Assembly: GCA_017871115.1 (NCBI GenBank)
Contig: JAFCIZ010000004.1
Coordinates: 186,001 to 250,000 of the forward strand
DNA: 64,000 nucleotides
DNA from: Cunninghamella blakesleeana
Lineage: Eukaryota > Mucoromycota > Mucoromycetes > Mucorales > Cunninghamellaceae
Direction of reading: 5' to 3'
Below, in pieces: positions 8,565-21,700 of the stretch (positions are counted from its first letter, which is position 1; every line of letters begins with the position of its first letter). The translations under genes were made by a program, and so were the position numbers. The notes below the pieces were generated by a model. It did no database searches, had not been told where the DNA came from, and saw only the letters and a program-made list of their open reading frames with translations.

Positions 8565-10890
8565 ATGTCTATTGAATTTAACAGTTCACTCAAGCGTGGT
8601 ATAACAGTATTAGATGATATTTATGACAAAAATCAAGAAAAAATACATAAAATAGATGAGGAAGATTCAGACGACGATTCTATGGAATGTTCTATATGTT
8701 CAGAAAATTGGAATAGTTCAGGTCCTCACCGATTAATCACTCTCAAGTGTGGTCATTTTTATGGACAAAGGTGATTTATAATTCTAATAAATATTTAAAT
8801 ATACGCTATACTAAAACAACGTTTTTCTCTCTCCTCTTCTCTCTCTCTCTTCTCTTTTTTTTAATATTGTTATATGTAGTTGTATATATCGTTGGATGGA
8901 AGCAGCAAAGACAGTTAAACCTCAGTGTCCCCATTGCAAGTAATAATAAAATGAAACAGAGAAGGAGTCAAGTATGACATGACATAGATATATATACTAA
9001 TATATAAAAAGAATGAGTCATTTTAATATATATTGTTATGTTATATTATTTTTTTATGTTATATTATTTGTTGAACTGTCAAACCAACCAAAAACTATTA
9101 CAAATAATAATAGACAAAATATAGTTAAAAATGATATTCGACCAGTTTTACCAATCAATATATCAATACAAGATGTTGTTGAAGAGGAAAAAATCAAAAG
9201 AGATTTAAATCAAGCCAAGTTACAACTAGCGGATTATAATAACAAGCTTGAAAAGACTTTACTTGCTCTAAGTATGACTAAAAGGGAACTCAACAGGGCA
9301 ATAAAAAATAACAACAGCTTATCAGATCAAGATTTTATTAGTAAAGATCACAGCAATATCATGTAAGTCTTTAATTATTTATTTTATTTTATTGTATAAT
9401 TAAAAAAAAGATATATATGATACTTTTATTCGCCTTACATTTATGTGTTTTTTTTGTATATTTTAGAAATGATAATTATAAATCAATGGATAAAACCAAA
9501 TCTTTTCAACTTTATCGTACTGAATATTTAACTAACAAGGTATAACATTAATATAATATAATAATAAAAAAGCATAGTTTTTGTTGAAAAGCTTATTTTA
9601 TTTTATTTTTTTATGATAACTTTATAGAACTTGTCAACGTATGCTATGGCTATACATGAAGAAAAAAAAGTTATTTTTACTTCAACTAAAAAAGATAAAG
9701 ATTATGGAGTGGACATTACCAGTATCCTAAGTGTCGACCGTGAGCCATTTTTATCTATTCATTCTGGTGTTATTCGAGATATAAAATGCCAACGCGATTA
9801 TTTATTGACGTCTGGATACGATAAAACAATGAAACTGACATCAATCAAAGATAAAAAATTAATAGAAACGTAAAATATATATAAAGTTTATTCATAAAAC
9901 TATAAAGAAATCTTTAGGTTACTAATTTTTATTTTATTTTATTTTATTTTTATTTAATTTATCTTAATGTATAAATATATCTAGATTCCCATTGAATTCA
10001 CCGGGTTATTGTTGTTTATTTGATATCAATGATTCTTCACCATTACTTTATTGTGGATTAGCAAATGGTAGTGTTATAGTATATGATAAACGGCAATCAA
10101 AATCACCATTATATCAACTCAATAATCGACAATTAACTGGTATATCACCTGTACATTCAATCGTTGTTACAAGGATAAGTGACAAACCTGTTATATTATG
10201 CGCAAATCTTAATAAATTTTACGCTTGGCAGCTGGATCCATCCATCCTAACACGACCGGTAGATGGTACTGTACCATCTATCGATGAATGTAGCCAATGC
10301 CATATTTTAACGTTGGATAATATACAAGGTAAAAAAGGAAAAAAGAAAAAGAATAACAATAATGATAATGTAACCCTCATGACACTATATATAAATATTT
10401 ATCTAAACATCTATGACAGATTTTAAGCCTTATTCATTACGCATGAATGAAAATGATCAAACTCTTTTACTTTCTCTAAGAAGGCATAATTCAAGCAAAC
10501 ATATTATCACGAGGCTCTTGGATGATTTATCACTGGAAAAAGAGTGGTCTCTTGGGTATCCTTCTGAACAAAAATGGCTTAATCGTACTCTAACGTTTAA
10601 ACAAGGTGACAAATCAGTTTTGTGTTTTTCTGATGGAGTGAAGAATAATGTAATTTTTTTTATTTCTTTTTTATTTCTTTTAATAAATATAGCAAAAAAT
10701 ATTAATATTAATATTAATATATATATATATGTATATTGCATAGTTTTGTTTACAAGATAGTGATGGCCAATTCAAGTCTTATCCAATAGGTGAACGAATT
10801 TATGATATACAGCATAGCGTTTTAGAAAATGAGGAGCATTTAATTACCATTCTAACTTCATCAAAAATCCAATTATATAAATACTTTTAA
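8565..10890 (+). CDS. RFWD3: RFWD3-like RING/WD40 E3 ubiquitin ligase
   Basis: Eight exons (8565-8770, 8880-8939, 9114-9362, 9467-9539, 9628-9869, 9985-10328, 10420-10649, 10744-10890), 516 residues. Order: acidic N-terminus, RING finger (CSICSENW, LKCGHFYGQ, then CIYRWM and CPHC), coiled coil (DVVEEEKIKRDLNQAKLQL), then WD40-like blades to the end (YCGLANGSVIVYDKRQ). In animals RFWD3 ubiquitinates RPA and RAD51 at stalled forks and crosslinks. The fungal protein is shorter than the human one (774) because it lacks the long SQ/TQ-rich N-terminus. The coiled coil only joins the RING if the intron 8940-9113 is used; unspliced frames stop. Neighbours include other ubiquitin and replication-stress factors. 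Confidence 0.85.
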
Positions 10891-11116
10891 ATTTATTTAT
10901 TTCTATTTTAATAAACTACAGATAATTTTTTAGCTCCATAGCTTTTTTAATGTTCTCTTTGTTATTCATATTTTTTATGCAAAGAAAATAAATAAAGACA
11001 AATATAATTGTTCAAGATGAATTTTTTAGCGGAATTTTAATTATTATTTTTATAAAAAACCGACGTGAATTTTTTTCATATCTTTTTTCTCTTTCTTTTT
11101 TTTCTTCTTAAAAAAA

Positions 11117-11720
11117 ATGAATAACAAAATAGACGACAGTATAGCACGTATTCAAGATTTACATCAAGTAGAAAAAGTAATGTGAAATAAAAAAAAGTAT
11201 TGAACTTGTTTAAATAATTGATTATTATAATATTAAATATTAAATTCAATTTATTTAATTGTTTTTCTTTTTCATAGAAATTAGTTTCACTTGTAGAGAC
11301 AGCGGGCGAAGCTTTTGCAATATTAACAGACGATGGACCTAGCGATGAAGATGCTGAATTAGCAGTAAAAGAAAGAACCAGCGAGTTTCGCGATTTAGCG
11401 ACAAGATATTTTTCATTGGTTAACGTAAAAATAAAAGAAAAGAAAAAGAGAGGACTAGTCATATATTTATATATTTACATATTTCTTTCTTTCTTTACTC
11501 TTTACTACCTTAAAACAAATAGGATATCCAGCTATCAGTACGAAATCATACACGATTTTTAACTCAATCGGCAAGTTTACCAAGTACAACAAAAACTATT
11601 CCATTTAGAGTATCAGTAGCGGATAAACAGAAGGACTTGGAAATATGGATTGGAGCTGTAGCAACATTACAAAAACGTATAGAAGAAATTAAGATTATCT
11701 GTGATCAAAAAACAAAATAA
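11117..11720 (+). CDS. MED11: Mediator complex subunit 11
   Basis: Three exons (11117-11176, 11278-11424, 11523-11720), 134 residues. The N-terminal helix RIQDLHQVEKKLVSLVETAG and following helices match the MED11 pattern (R-x-x-x-L-x-x-I/V-E-x-x-I.. AG). MED11 forms a helical bundle with MED22 in the Mediator head and helps contact TFIIH and Pol II. The size fits the family (115-190 residues). The final exon is helical and charged (KQKDLEIWIGAVATLQKRIE). It sits 226 bp after RFWD3 on the same strand and 235 bp from the end of convergent WRNIP1. Confidence 0.8.
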
Positions 11721-11954
11721 TACACATTTATCATATTCATGATTATTCCCCTATCCTCTCTTTCATTAGTTTTTTTTATTTTTATTTTAATCAATACAAC
11801 AATTCTACAATAATTATATATAGATTCTTTTTGTTATATATATATATATATATATACAGATGAAATAAATAATGAACTAGCCATCAATTATTTTCTTTTA
11901 TTAAAATATATTATATAATAACAAACATCAGCGTTATATAAGATAAAACTATAC

Positions 11955-14432
11955 TTATTCATTGTCATCCTCCAAAAACTTACGACCAATTAAAGCATCA
12001 GGAAGATAAGTTTGCTGTTCAGCTTCTCCGTTTTTATAATCAGGATTATACATATAGTCTTTACCATAGCCTAAATTTTTCATTAATGTAGTAGGTGCGT
12101 TTCTAATGTGTAGTGGTACTGGATGATTAGGCTCTTCTTGTATAATGCTACTAATTTTGTTATAGGCTTTATAAACGCGGACACTTTTCTTTGTTTCAGC
12201 TAAATAAACTGCAGCTTGAGCTAAATAAAATAAAAATGACAATACAATATCGATATCAATAAAAATATCAATAGTGTATTTATATATTTATAATAATTAA
12301 CTAAACAAATAAAAACTAATAATATATCTTTACCTAATATAACTTTACACTCTGGCATTCCAACCTTTTCCGTACCATGGTAAGCCGCTACTGTTAAAGG
12401 GAGTGCTGTATTATCTGCTAATCCTATATCTTCGCTAGCCATTCTAATCAATCTACGACCAATATATAATGGATCTTCACCTGATTCTAACATCCTTACT
12501 AACCAATATAATGCTGCATCTGCATCTCTATATATGTAGATATATTAATGATATTGATTAGATTTTCAATATGTTTGTATATATTATTCATTGCAGTTAT
12601 TTCACATTACCCTCCACGTATACTTTTATGCAAAGCACTGATTAAATTATAATGTTCTTCACCATTTCGATCATATAATAAATGCGACTTTTGAAAAGCC
12701 CCTAAATAATAATAATAATAATAATGAACGTTTATTTTAATTTATATAAGTATTTATGTATTTCAGTATCTAAGTATGTATTCTCTTTACCTTTAATAGA
12801 ATCAACATTTAATAATGATTGTTTAGAAGGTAATGTATTCAGAGCGATTTCCAATGTATTTAAGGCACTTCTTGCTAAAAAATTTAAAATATTATGAGAA
12901 ATACTCGTTTGTATATATCATGTATCATATGTGGCTATATATCTTTTTTCTTACCATCACCATCGCTAAAATTAGCCAAGAATGTAATAGCATCTTTTTC
13001 AGATTGATCCAATTGAGATATAAGATTGCCACCAGTCTTTTGTTCGCCATTATTTTCATCCTTGTTGTTACTTTCTAAATAATTACTATTTGTTTCTTGA
13101 TATCTCCATTTAAATAAGGCATTTGCTAATATCGTTGTAATATGGTCGGTGGTAAGCTGTTTTAAAACAAATACACGGCATCGGGATAAAAGAGCAGAAT
13201 TCACTTTAAAAGAAGGGTTTTCAGTTGTTGCACCAATTAAGCGAATTTGACCAGATTCCACATATGGTAAAAATAAATCTTGTTGAGCTTTTGTAAATCG
13301 ATGAATTTCGTCAATAAAAACTATAGTGCGTTGCCCTGTTAATGCCAAGTGTCCTTTAGCTTCATCAAATGCTTTTCTAACATCACTTGCTCCATGACTA
13401 GTTGCACTAAGTTCTATGAATCTTGATTTGGTTGTTTTTGATATTATTCTTGCTAATGTTGTTTTTCCTGTACCTGGATACCCCCTATTTTTATAATAAA
13501 AATAAAGAAATAATGGTTATATATGAACCGTCATTACCATTTTTTATTTATATTACTGTTATTACCATAAAATCATAGATGGAATTCTATCAACTTTAAT
13601 TAATTTATTTAATATCCCATCCTTCCCAACCAGCTCTTCTTGTCCAATAATATCTTCCAAAGTATTAGGTCGAACTTGGAAAAGAAAAAATGATATTAAT
13701 AATTAATATTATTTTCCTTTTCCTTTTTCTTTTTTTACATTATTATTATTAATATTGTCGTCATTATTATAATTATTCGTATTATATAGTTACCTTTAGC
13801 AGCCAAGGGCATAGCAATAGATGTAGGATCAAGTCTTTGGCGTTTAGAAGCAGGAAAGTCAGCTTTGATATTATCACTCTTTTTAATTGTATCTTGTTTA
13901 CGATCCAATTGTTCATATTCATTCTGTTTTGTTGTTTTATTTTCAAATAAAGGTGCTCTTTTAACCGACTGTACAAAGATACATATATATATATATATAT
14001 ATTAATAAATATAAGTCATTGCCTTTTTATTTTTTAAAAATTTATAAAGTTACCTGACTAGGACCAATTGATACTTTCTTTACTTCCTGCTGGGATTTAG
14101 GACTGGTGAATATAGAAGCTAGTTTTGTTGCTGAAGACTATTTAAAAAGATAATAGTAATAATAATATACGAAATATAAATGCAAGGAATAAGTATTATT
14201 ATTATTTATATTATATTTTAAATTCCTTGTTTATAAATGACATTTTTACCATATCTTCTGTTACTGCGCAATTTGAATCCAAGTGAGTGTTAATTATGTC
14301 TTCGCTAACGCTTTTTCCACATATAGGGCAATTCACTGAAATAAAAGATTATAATTTAGAAAGACAGAATAGCTTTCCGGTTTTGGATTATAATATACTA
14401 TTATAATAACCTTTTTTATCGTCACTAGACAT
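11955..14432 (-). CDS. WRNIP1: WRNIP1/Mgs1 clamp-loader-like AAA+ ATPase
   Basis: Ten exons, 546 residues. Starting at 14432, a 22-nt first exon leads into a UBZ4 ubiquitin-binding finger ([17 protein letters not shown]). A basic linker follows, then the AAA+ module: Walker A GYPGTGKT (about 160-167), Walker [11 protein letters not shown] (Asp217, Glu218), sensor 1 [11 protein letters not shown] and arginine-finger region LLSRCRVF. The C-terminal helical domain contains [10 protein letters not shown] and MPECKV, both hallmarks of the RarA/Mgs1/WRNIP1 family. It acts at stalled replication forks, binding ubiquitinated partners and polymerase delta. Exons: 14411-14432, 14250-14335, 14054-14137, 13794-13968, 13566-13674, 12955-13484, 12791-12874, 12611-12701, 12334-12527, 11955-12220. 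All junction phases agree. Confidence 0.93.
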
Positions 14433-16016
14433 TTTAATCTATCTATATATATACAATAGGCGACAAATAAGAAATAAAAGAGAAAAGAAAGCGAAAAAAA
14501 AAAAAAGTTATTGACATAAAATTTTTTGCCTTCTTTTTTTAAAATGCCGCCAGCCAAAAAATTAATGTTTCAAGTCCTTCGACTAGAAGATATTGTCTTC
14601 AAACTGAATAAAAGGATGATTATAAAGTATTAAAAAAATTCAATAATTTCAACCATCAAAAAAAAAAAAAAGTGCAGCAGAATAAAGCACAGACTTATAA
14701 ATCCATTTCCTTTTTTAGGTTTATTTTTGATCTTTTTTTTTTCTTTTTTAAAAAAAAATGCTATACGCACTTGTTTTTCTTTTTTAACCTATTTATTATG
14801 CTCTACGTGATCATTATTTTTTTTGTAGATCATAACTAAACACTAAGCTACAACACTGATAAAAACCATGATCACATCCAGAAATATAATAAAAAAAAGG
14901 TTGTCATAAAATGAATGTCGTTAAAAAACTAATATAGTCATTTTGTTCTTCATATGTATAGGTATTATTTTTTATTTTTATTCATAGCTCTGCCTGCGTA
15001 TAAAAAAAACATATATACAGTAATAAAAAAAAAAAAAGCAATGACATAGCTAAAAAGTTTATTTCAAAATAATCTCGATTATATATTTATCCTGCATATT
15101 AAATAATATAAAAGCGGTAATGCATTATGTAATGATTATGAACTATTCAAATATAAAGAAAAGAAATTTATGTATACCTTTATAAATCATTTGATCTCCG
15201 TATTAAAATCTATATACAACACCCAAAAAAAAAAGTCCAAATAAGAAAGAAAAAACGAATAAAAAGTTGATCTCCGCTTTTTTTTTAATAATCAAAAAGA
15301 ACGAATGACCAAAAAAGGTGAACCAATAGCAGTAGGAAAAAATAGTCCTTTTAGGATTAGAGAGTAATTTAAGAACCGAGAACTTTATTTGTTATCATGG
15401 ACTTCCAAATCAGGACATTCCCACGAAAGATTCACTAACGATTTGTCATAAAGCTGTTCATGATAAAATGTTTACTATCCTAGCCCCCCTCCTCCTTGAA
15501 TACTTTTCTGTAATAAAAATGATATATACAATAGTAATTGCATAAAAATAAATAAATAAATACTCCATTTTACTTACTATTTAGTATTACTACTTGATTT
15601 ATTTTAATTTATTTTTTTAAAAAAAACGCTATGAAGAGCAAAAAAAAAGAATTTTTTTTAATCAGTGTATATACTTTAGAAAATAGGGGATGAGCTTTTT
15701 TTTATTTATTATTTAAAAAAAAATTAATCATTTATTTGTTTATCTTTTAAATAGGATCAAGGATAAGGGTAAGGTAGTCTGAGGCTAGTAATGACAAATA
15801 TGTATAAATTTCACACCAAAAGATTTAACCTCAATAGATTTTTATGGTCATAAATGAATAAACCTCTACTTTCCTAAAATAAATAAATAAATATAAAAAT
15901 GATACTATTTTCTCATTGTTTTCTTTTTTTCTTTTTCTTCCCCTTATTTATTTTTTATTTAATTATTTATTTATCAACCTAAATATCTTTATATTTTTTA
16001 TTACATTATTATTACT
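14433..16016. other. Long intergenic region between WRNIP1 and amine oxidase
   Basis: No confident gene. A short plus-strand frame 14544-14633 (MPPAKKLMFQVLRLEDIVFK..., 29 codons) starts opposite the WRNIP1 start and may be a first exon or chance. On the minus strand a GTAAGT..TTACAG pair (about 15596-15514) precedes a 22-codon open stretch ending at 15385 (SLVNLSWECPDLEVHDNK). A C-rich patch lies at 15484-15493. The right end, a pyrimidine-rich tract to 16016, is the amine oxidase promoter. Confidence 0.4.
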
Positions 16017-18338
16017 ATGGCTGCCGTTAAAGAAATGAAAACTGTTACTGCTTCAAGTAAACATCATCCTTTCGACCAATTAAATGGTGAAGAAATCATT
16101 TTAGCTGGTCAAATTGTTCGTCAAGCCAAACCAACTATGGATCTTGTTTTCAACACTATTACTTTAAAGGAACCTGCCAAAGATAAGATGTTGTCCTATT
16201 TAGGTTGGGATACCAGTCGTCCTCGTATTAATCATGTTGAACGTGAATGTTTAATTGTTGCCTTGGAACGTCCCTCTATGAAGTGTTTTGAAGGGATTGT
16301 TTCTTTAGATGAAGAAAGACTCAAGTCTTGGACTTATATTCCTGATGTTCAACCTATTTTGACCATGGATGAAATGTTTGAAGTAGAAGAATTAGTATTA
16401 AAAGATGAAGGTGTTCAAGCTGAATGTCGTGAATTAGGCATTACTGATATGTCACAAGTCTTTAATGATCCTTGGGCTATTGCTCGTCATGTTAACTATC
16501 CTGGTCGTGGCAAACGTCTTATGCAAGCTTTAATGTACATGCGTACTTGTGAAGAAGATAATCAATATGCTCATCCTTTAGATTTTGTTCCAATTGTTGG
16601 TAAGTTTTTTCATATTCTAACAAAAAATAATAATAAGGATCGTCAATAATTATTTATATCAACTAAATAATTTTATTGTATTATATATATTTATTAGATG
16701 TTGGTTTAATGAAAGTAATTGGTATTGAACGTATTAAAACAAGAAATAGTAAATTCACCCGACCAACTATCCCTATGCAAAAGCATAATTTCTTACCTGA
16801 ATTTATTGGAGAAGAAAATATGCGTAAAGATGTCAAGCCTATCATTATCCAACAACCTCAAGGTGTTTCTTTTACTGTCAAAGGTCATGAAATTGATTGG
16901 CAAAAATGGAATATGCGTATTTCAATGAATTATCGTGAAGGTCTTGTAATCCATAACGTTAGTTATCAAGATGGTGCTGAAAAGCGTCCATTGTTTTACC
17001 GTATTTCTTTATCAGAAATGGTAGTACCTTATGCCGATCCTCATTCCCCTCACTATCGTAAACATGCTTTTGATGTTGGTGAATATGGTCTTGGTCTTTG
17101 TACAAACTCTTTAACTTTAGGTTGCGATTGTTTGGGTTCTATTTATTACTTTGATGCTACATTTAATGATCATAAGGGTCAACCTTTCCATGTTCCAAAT
17201 GCTATTTGTCTTCATGAAGAAGATCATGGTATCTTGTTCAAACATACTGATTATCGTAATGGTAGAGCTCATTCTGTTCGTGGTAGACGTTTAGTTATTA
17301 GTCAAATTGTTACAGGTAAATAATAATAATAATAATAATAGTGAAAAAAATCAAAGTGAGAAGGAAAAAAAAAAAAAAAAAAGAGATAAGAAAAAGAAAT
17401 AAGGTTAAAATTTAAAGTGCATATGTTTATATACTATTTAAATTAATTTTAAAAAATTGCCTTTTTTTCTGTTTCTCCATTTTCTAAATATAGTTGCCAA
17501 TTATGATTATGGCTTATACTACTATTTCTATCAAGATGGTACTTTTGAATATGAAGTAAAAGCTACTGGTGAGTTAAATACACACGTTCTTGCCGAAGAT
17601 GAATCTCCCGAAGGTTATGGTGTAACTGTAGCTCCTCAAGTTAATGCCCAATATCATCAACATTTCTTTACTATGCGTGTTGATCCTATGATTGACGGTT
17701 TTAATAATACTGTCGGTCAAGTAGATTGTTATCGTGTTCCTTATCCTACTGGTCATCCAAAGAATGCCTTTGGTAACGGTTTTTATGCTGAAACCACTAT
17801 GTATCGTGATACCCATCAAGCTCAATCCATTCCTTCTTATGAAACATCTCGTGTATGGAAGATCTTTAATGAAAACCGCATTCATCCTTATACTAAAACA
17901 CCTGTTGCTTGGAAAGTTACTTCTATGCATCAAGCTCCTTTAATGGCCCAGGATGATTCAGTTGTTGGTCAACGCGCTGGTTTTGCTAAAAAGACCGTTT
18001 GGGTGACACCTTATGATGAAAAACAAATGTTTGCTGGTGGTTTCTATTGCAATCAATCTGATGGTACCGATAGTTTAGAAAATTGGGTAAAAGAAAAGAA
18101 GGATATTTCTAATACCGATGTTGTACTCTGGTTTACTTTCGGTATTACCCATTTACCTCGTGTTGAAGATTTCCCTGTTATGCCTGTCGAATACTGTGGT
18201 TTCAAAATGCAACCTTGTAACTTCTTCATTGCCAATCCTGGTTTAGATATCCCTCCAACCAATAAGAAAATCAACCAATCTGTTAATGCTAATGCTGCTC
18301 CTAAGGATGGTGCTTCTTGTTGTTCTACCAAGCTTTAA
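16017..18338 (+). CDS. Copper amine oxidase (topaquinone enzyme)
   Basis: Three exons (16017-16599, 16698-17315, 17494-18338), 681 residues, close to Hansenula amine oxidase (692). It oxidises primary amines to aldehydes with release of ammonia and H2O2. Seen: catalytic base Asp320 in KHAFDVGEYGLG, TPQ precursor Tyr404 in VANYDYG, and copper ligands His455 and His457 (YHQHFF) plus His620 (GITHLPRVEDF). Ala two residues before the base is like the yeast enzyme, whose gate residue is Ala. No signal peptide. The C-terminus SCCSTKL is only a weak match to a peroxisomal PTS1. Codon use is visibly more C-ending and regular than in neighbours, suggesting high expression. The pyrimidine-rich leader fits that. 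Confidence 0.95.
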
Positions 18339-18732
18339 ATAATAATAATAATATTGCATATTAATTTTCTTCCCACTTTTTTTTTTTAATTCTATTCATT
18401 ATTGATATCTATTTTTTTTTTTTCACTTTATATTTATATTATAATTTTTATGCTGCAGGTCATTATTAATTATCATATTGTACAAATATTTTTCATATCT
18501 TTCTTTTTTTTTTTCTTTTAAAATCTAAATTTTTCTACCAATAAAATATTTATATATATACATTTAAAATTTAATTAAAAAAATTATTAGTATGGTTGGT
18601 AATTATTAAATGATGGTTTATTTCTATAAACTTTAAATCTTTTTTTTACATATACTAATAAATATATATAAATAAAAATAATTAAATAAATATATTAATG
18701 TGTTGATGGCTATGATATAAATAATCTATTGA
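18339..18732. other. Convergent 3' intergenic region
   Basis: AT-rich 3' flanks of amine oxidase and PAN2, with T-runs and no frame of interest. Confidence 0.6.
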
Positions 18733-21700
18733 TTATAATGGCCATCCGGATGAATAGAAAAATGGTTGTTGTACTTCTTGTTGAGGTGTATTTGTTACTG
18801 TTTTAAGAGGCTGATCTTTAGGACCCTTTAACCAATTTGATTTATGTCCAGCTGCATAAACACCTTCTAGTACTTGTCCAAAAGTTCCATTTTCTCGGTA
18901 TTCTAAATATTTTTTATATAATATTAAAGCCTAATCAAAATACCAAAAAAACGATAAAATAAACAGTTTAATGTTAAAAATATTTATTGATATCGACCAA
19001 TATTTTATTACTATTTTTTTTTTTTTTTTTACAATTTTAGCATCAATAATACTGTCGTGTCCTTGCGATTGGATTTCCTGATCTAATAAGTGCCAAGCCA
19101 AAAATCTTAGTGATATTTTTCTACAACAAATATTATAGGTAATAAATATATTAGATCAGTTAATTCATGTATTTTGTATATATTTGACATATATATATAT
19201 ATATATATGATTATAAATATTACCTATGTCGATTACGAATATGATATATATCAACAGTATCAATAATTTGCTCTGGAGGTACTAGAATGTCTATTAAAAA
19301 GAAAGAAAAAACACCAATTGATGAACATTTTGTGCCTTGTATATTATGATAATAATTAATACATTAAACTTACTGATAATTCTAAAATCCTTTTTAAGCC
19401 CATGCCCAATAAAAATACATCCAAGATCAACCAATAATCGAATTTTTTTATATGCAACTTTTAAAGGTACTAGTGTGCGTGTGCTTTTTGTTGGGTCCAA
19501 ATCGTCAGCTATAGATATATACAAAATAAAAATAAATAAAAAAAATAAAAATAAAAATTAACATTATATTATTTTTTCTCCTTTACAATCATATATTTAT
19601 ATACATTTAATTTTTTTTTATTACCTTCGATACCACTGTATTCAGTTAAATAATCTACTACTGGTTCGCTTGTCACAATATAATCATCAATAAATGGGAC
19701 ACCTTCTTTTTCACCATCTTCGCCACGTAAAACACTAAGTCTAGCCAATGATAATGTACTTGGTCGTATAACAGATTTTGTACCATCACTGCGGATTTCA
19801 GTTTCTTCTTGTTTTAATGCCACAAATTCTGAATCAATAGCAATCAATGAACCGGGTTTAGGTAATTCATCTTTGGTTAATAATTCATAGCTTAGTGTTT
19901 CAGAGGGGTTCCTAATTAATAAATATTATATATTAGTTCTCTCTCTATGTATATAGACAAAGTAGGTATACATATATATACGCATATATATATTACACGT
20001 ACTTCGCAATAGTCATGTTTTTGAAAAATAGCGAATAATCAATTTCATTTGGTAAATTTGAGAGATCCAGTAACTTATCCATGTCTACCCTTGAGTATTG
20101 TATAACGGAAGGTGTCTAAATAAAAATAATAATAGTAATAGAATATATAATATTACATTGATATGATTTTTTTAAATTATTAGCATATCCATATAATCAT
20201 GTTTGTATTTGTTTTATATTTTACCTTCCAAGTTCCTTTAAATGAGACAATTTCTTCAGAACGAATGCGTTTTACTAAAAAGTCATTAAATATATACCAA
20301 GGGGATTTTTCTTTTTCTTCATCATCAAGTCCAGTTTCTAATAGTTAGTGTGAATAGTTTATTTTAATATCATATTCAAATTTATTTTAGGTATATATAA
20401 GTTTGTTTCTTTTTCTTTTTTACCATCTGAATAGCCTTGTCGTTCACTATCTGGTACTATATGCATTATAAAAAATAAAAATAATAAATAAAAAGGCAAG
20501 TTAATATATTTGATTACTTTTTCCTTTTTATTATATATATATATTAACTTACTTTTGATTTGTGCCACAAGATGAGCGGGTTCTTCTTCAGTTTGCACTT
20601 GAAGGATTGTAGACTATTTTTTTAAAAAATAATAATTGATATTTCAATGTTTTAGGTATGTATAAATATCTAATATATTGCATATATAGATTACTTACAG
20701 TAAGTTCATAAATTGCACATTTTTCTGGGGATTCTAAAAATTCAGGTGGGATTTCTTTACCATGAGGTAATACTTTGATACTTAACTCAGGTCCGTTGAT
20801 ATGTATACCAAATCTAAAAAAATAATATAAAAATAAAAAATAATGTATATAAGTATACACTATTCTGAACTTATATATATATATATATATAATGACTAAC
20901 CTTTCTGGTAACCAAGAATTATTCGTTGAATCCGAACCATTATCATTATCAGTATTTGAAGAATCAGGTGTAGGTTTAGGTGATGATGTATTGTTTTGAC
21001 GCCATACATTTGTTTCTTCACTAGAAGATACACCTGAATTGATAAGTAATATACTCGGTAACCCTTGGATAAATTTTTTAGTTGTTGTTGGTTGATATTT
21101 TTGACAATTAGGACACCAGGCTTTTGTTTGATTTTCACGATACATACTAGTTTTTAGTAAACTAGTGAATGATCTCTTTTTGGACTAGATATGTATAAAA
21201 TAATAATCATAATAAAAGTAAAAATTAATGATTTAATTCAATAAAAAAAAAATTGAATATAATGTTATACAATCATACACATAGTATAGCGTTTAATAAC
21301 AATAATACTGACAATGCATAATTACCTTCTTGGGATATAATAAATCAACAACAAATGGGTAAGTTGTACGTGAAACTTCATTATTACAGTTACCACATTT
21401 GCTTTGACTTGATGTTTGTAAACCAAAAAGTTGTTGCATTGTGGATGGTATTTCCTTTGGAGTTGATATTTCATCGTTATCGTTGGTAGTATGTTTATTT
21501 TTGAGAGTATTTAAGATAAATGGATTATTAGGTTGGGTATTTGATTCTTGATGTAATTGTTCCAAAATAAATCTTGTAAAATTTTGCATTAACATAGAAT
21601 AAGATATATTTTTGGTTGGTGATTCTGGTTCAAAAAGGCCAAGTGCGCTTGCTATTAAAAAATAAAACAAATAAACATACATTAAAAGCTTAATATTTTA

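Noticed and set aside
12935..13348. Apparent separate 137-residue protein starting at 13348
   Set aside because: It begins at an internal TTG of WRNIP1 exon 6 and runs into an intron; it is part of WRNIP1.
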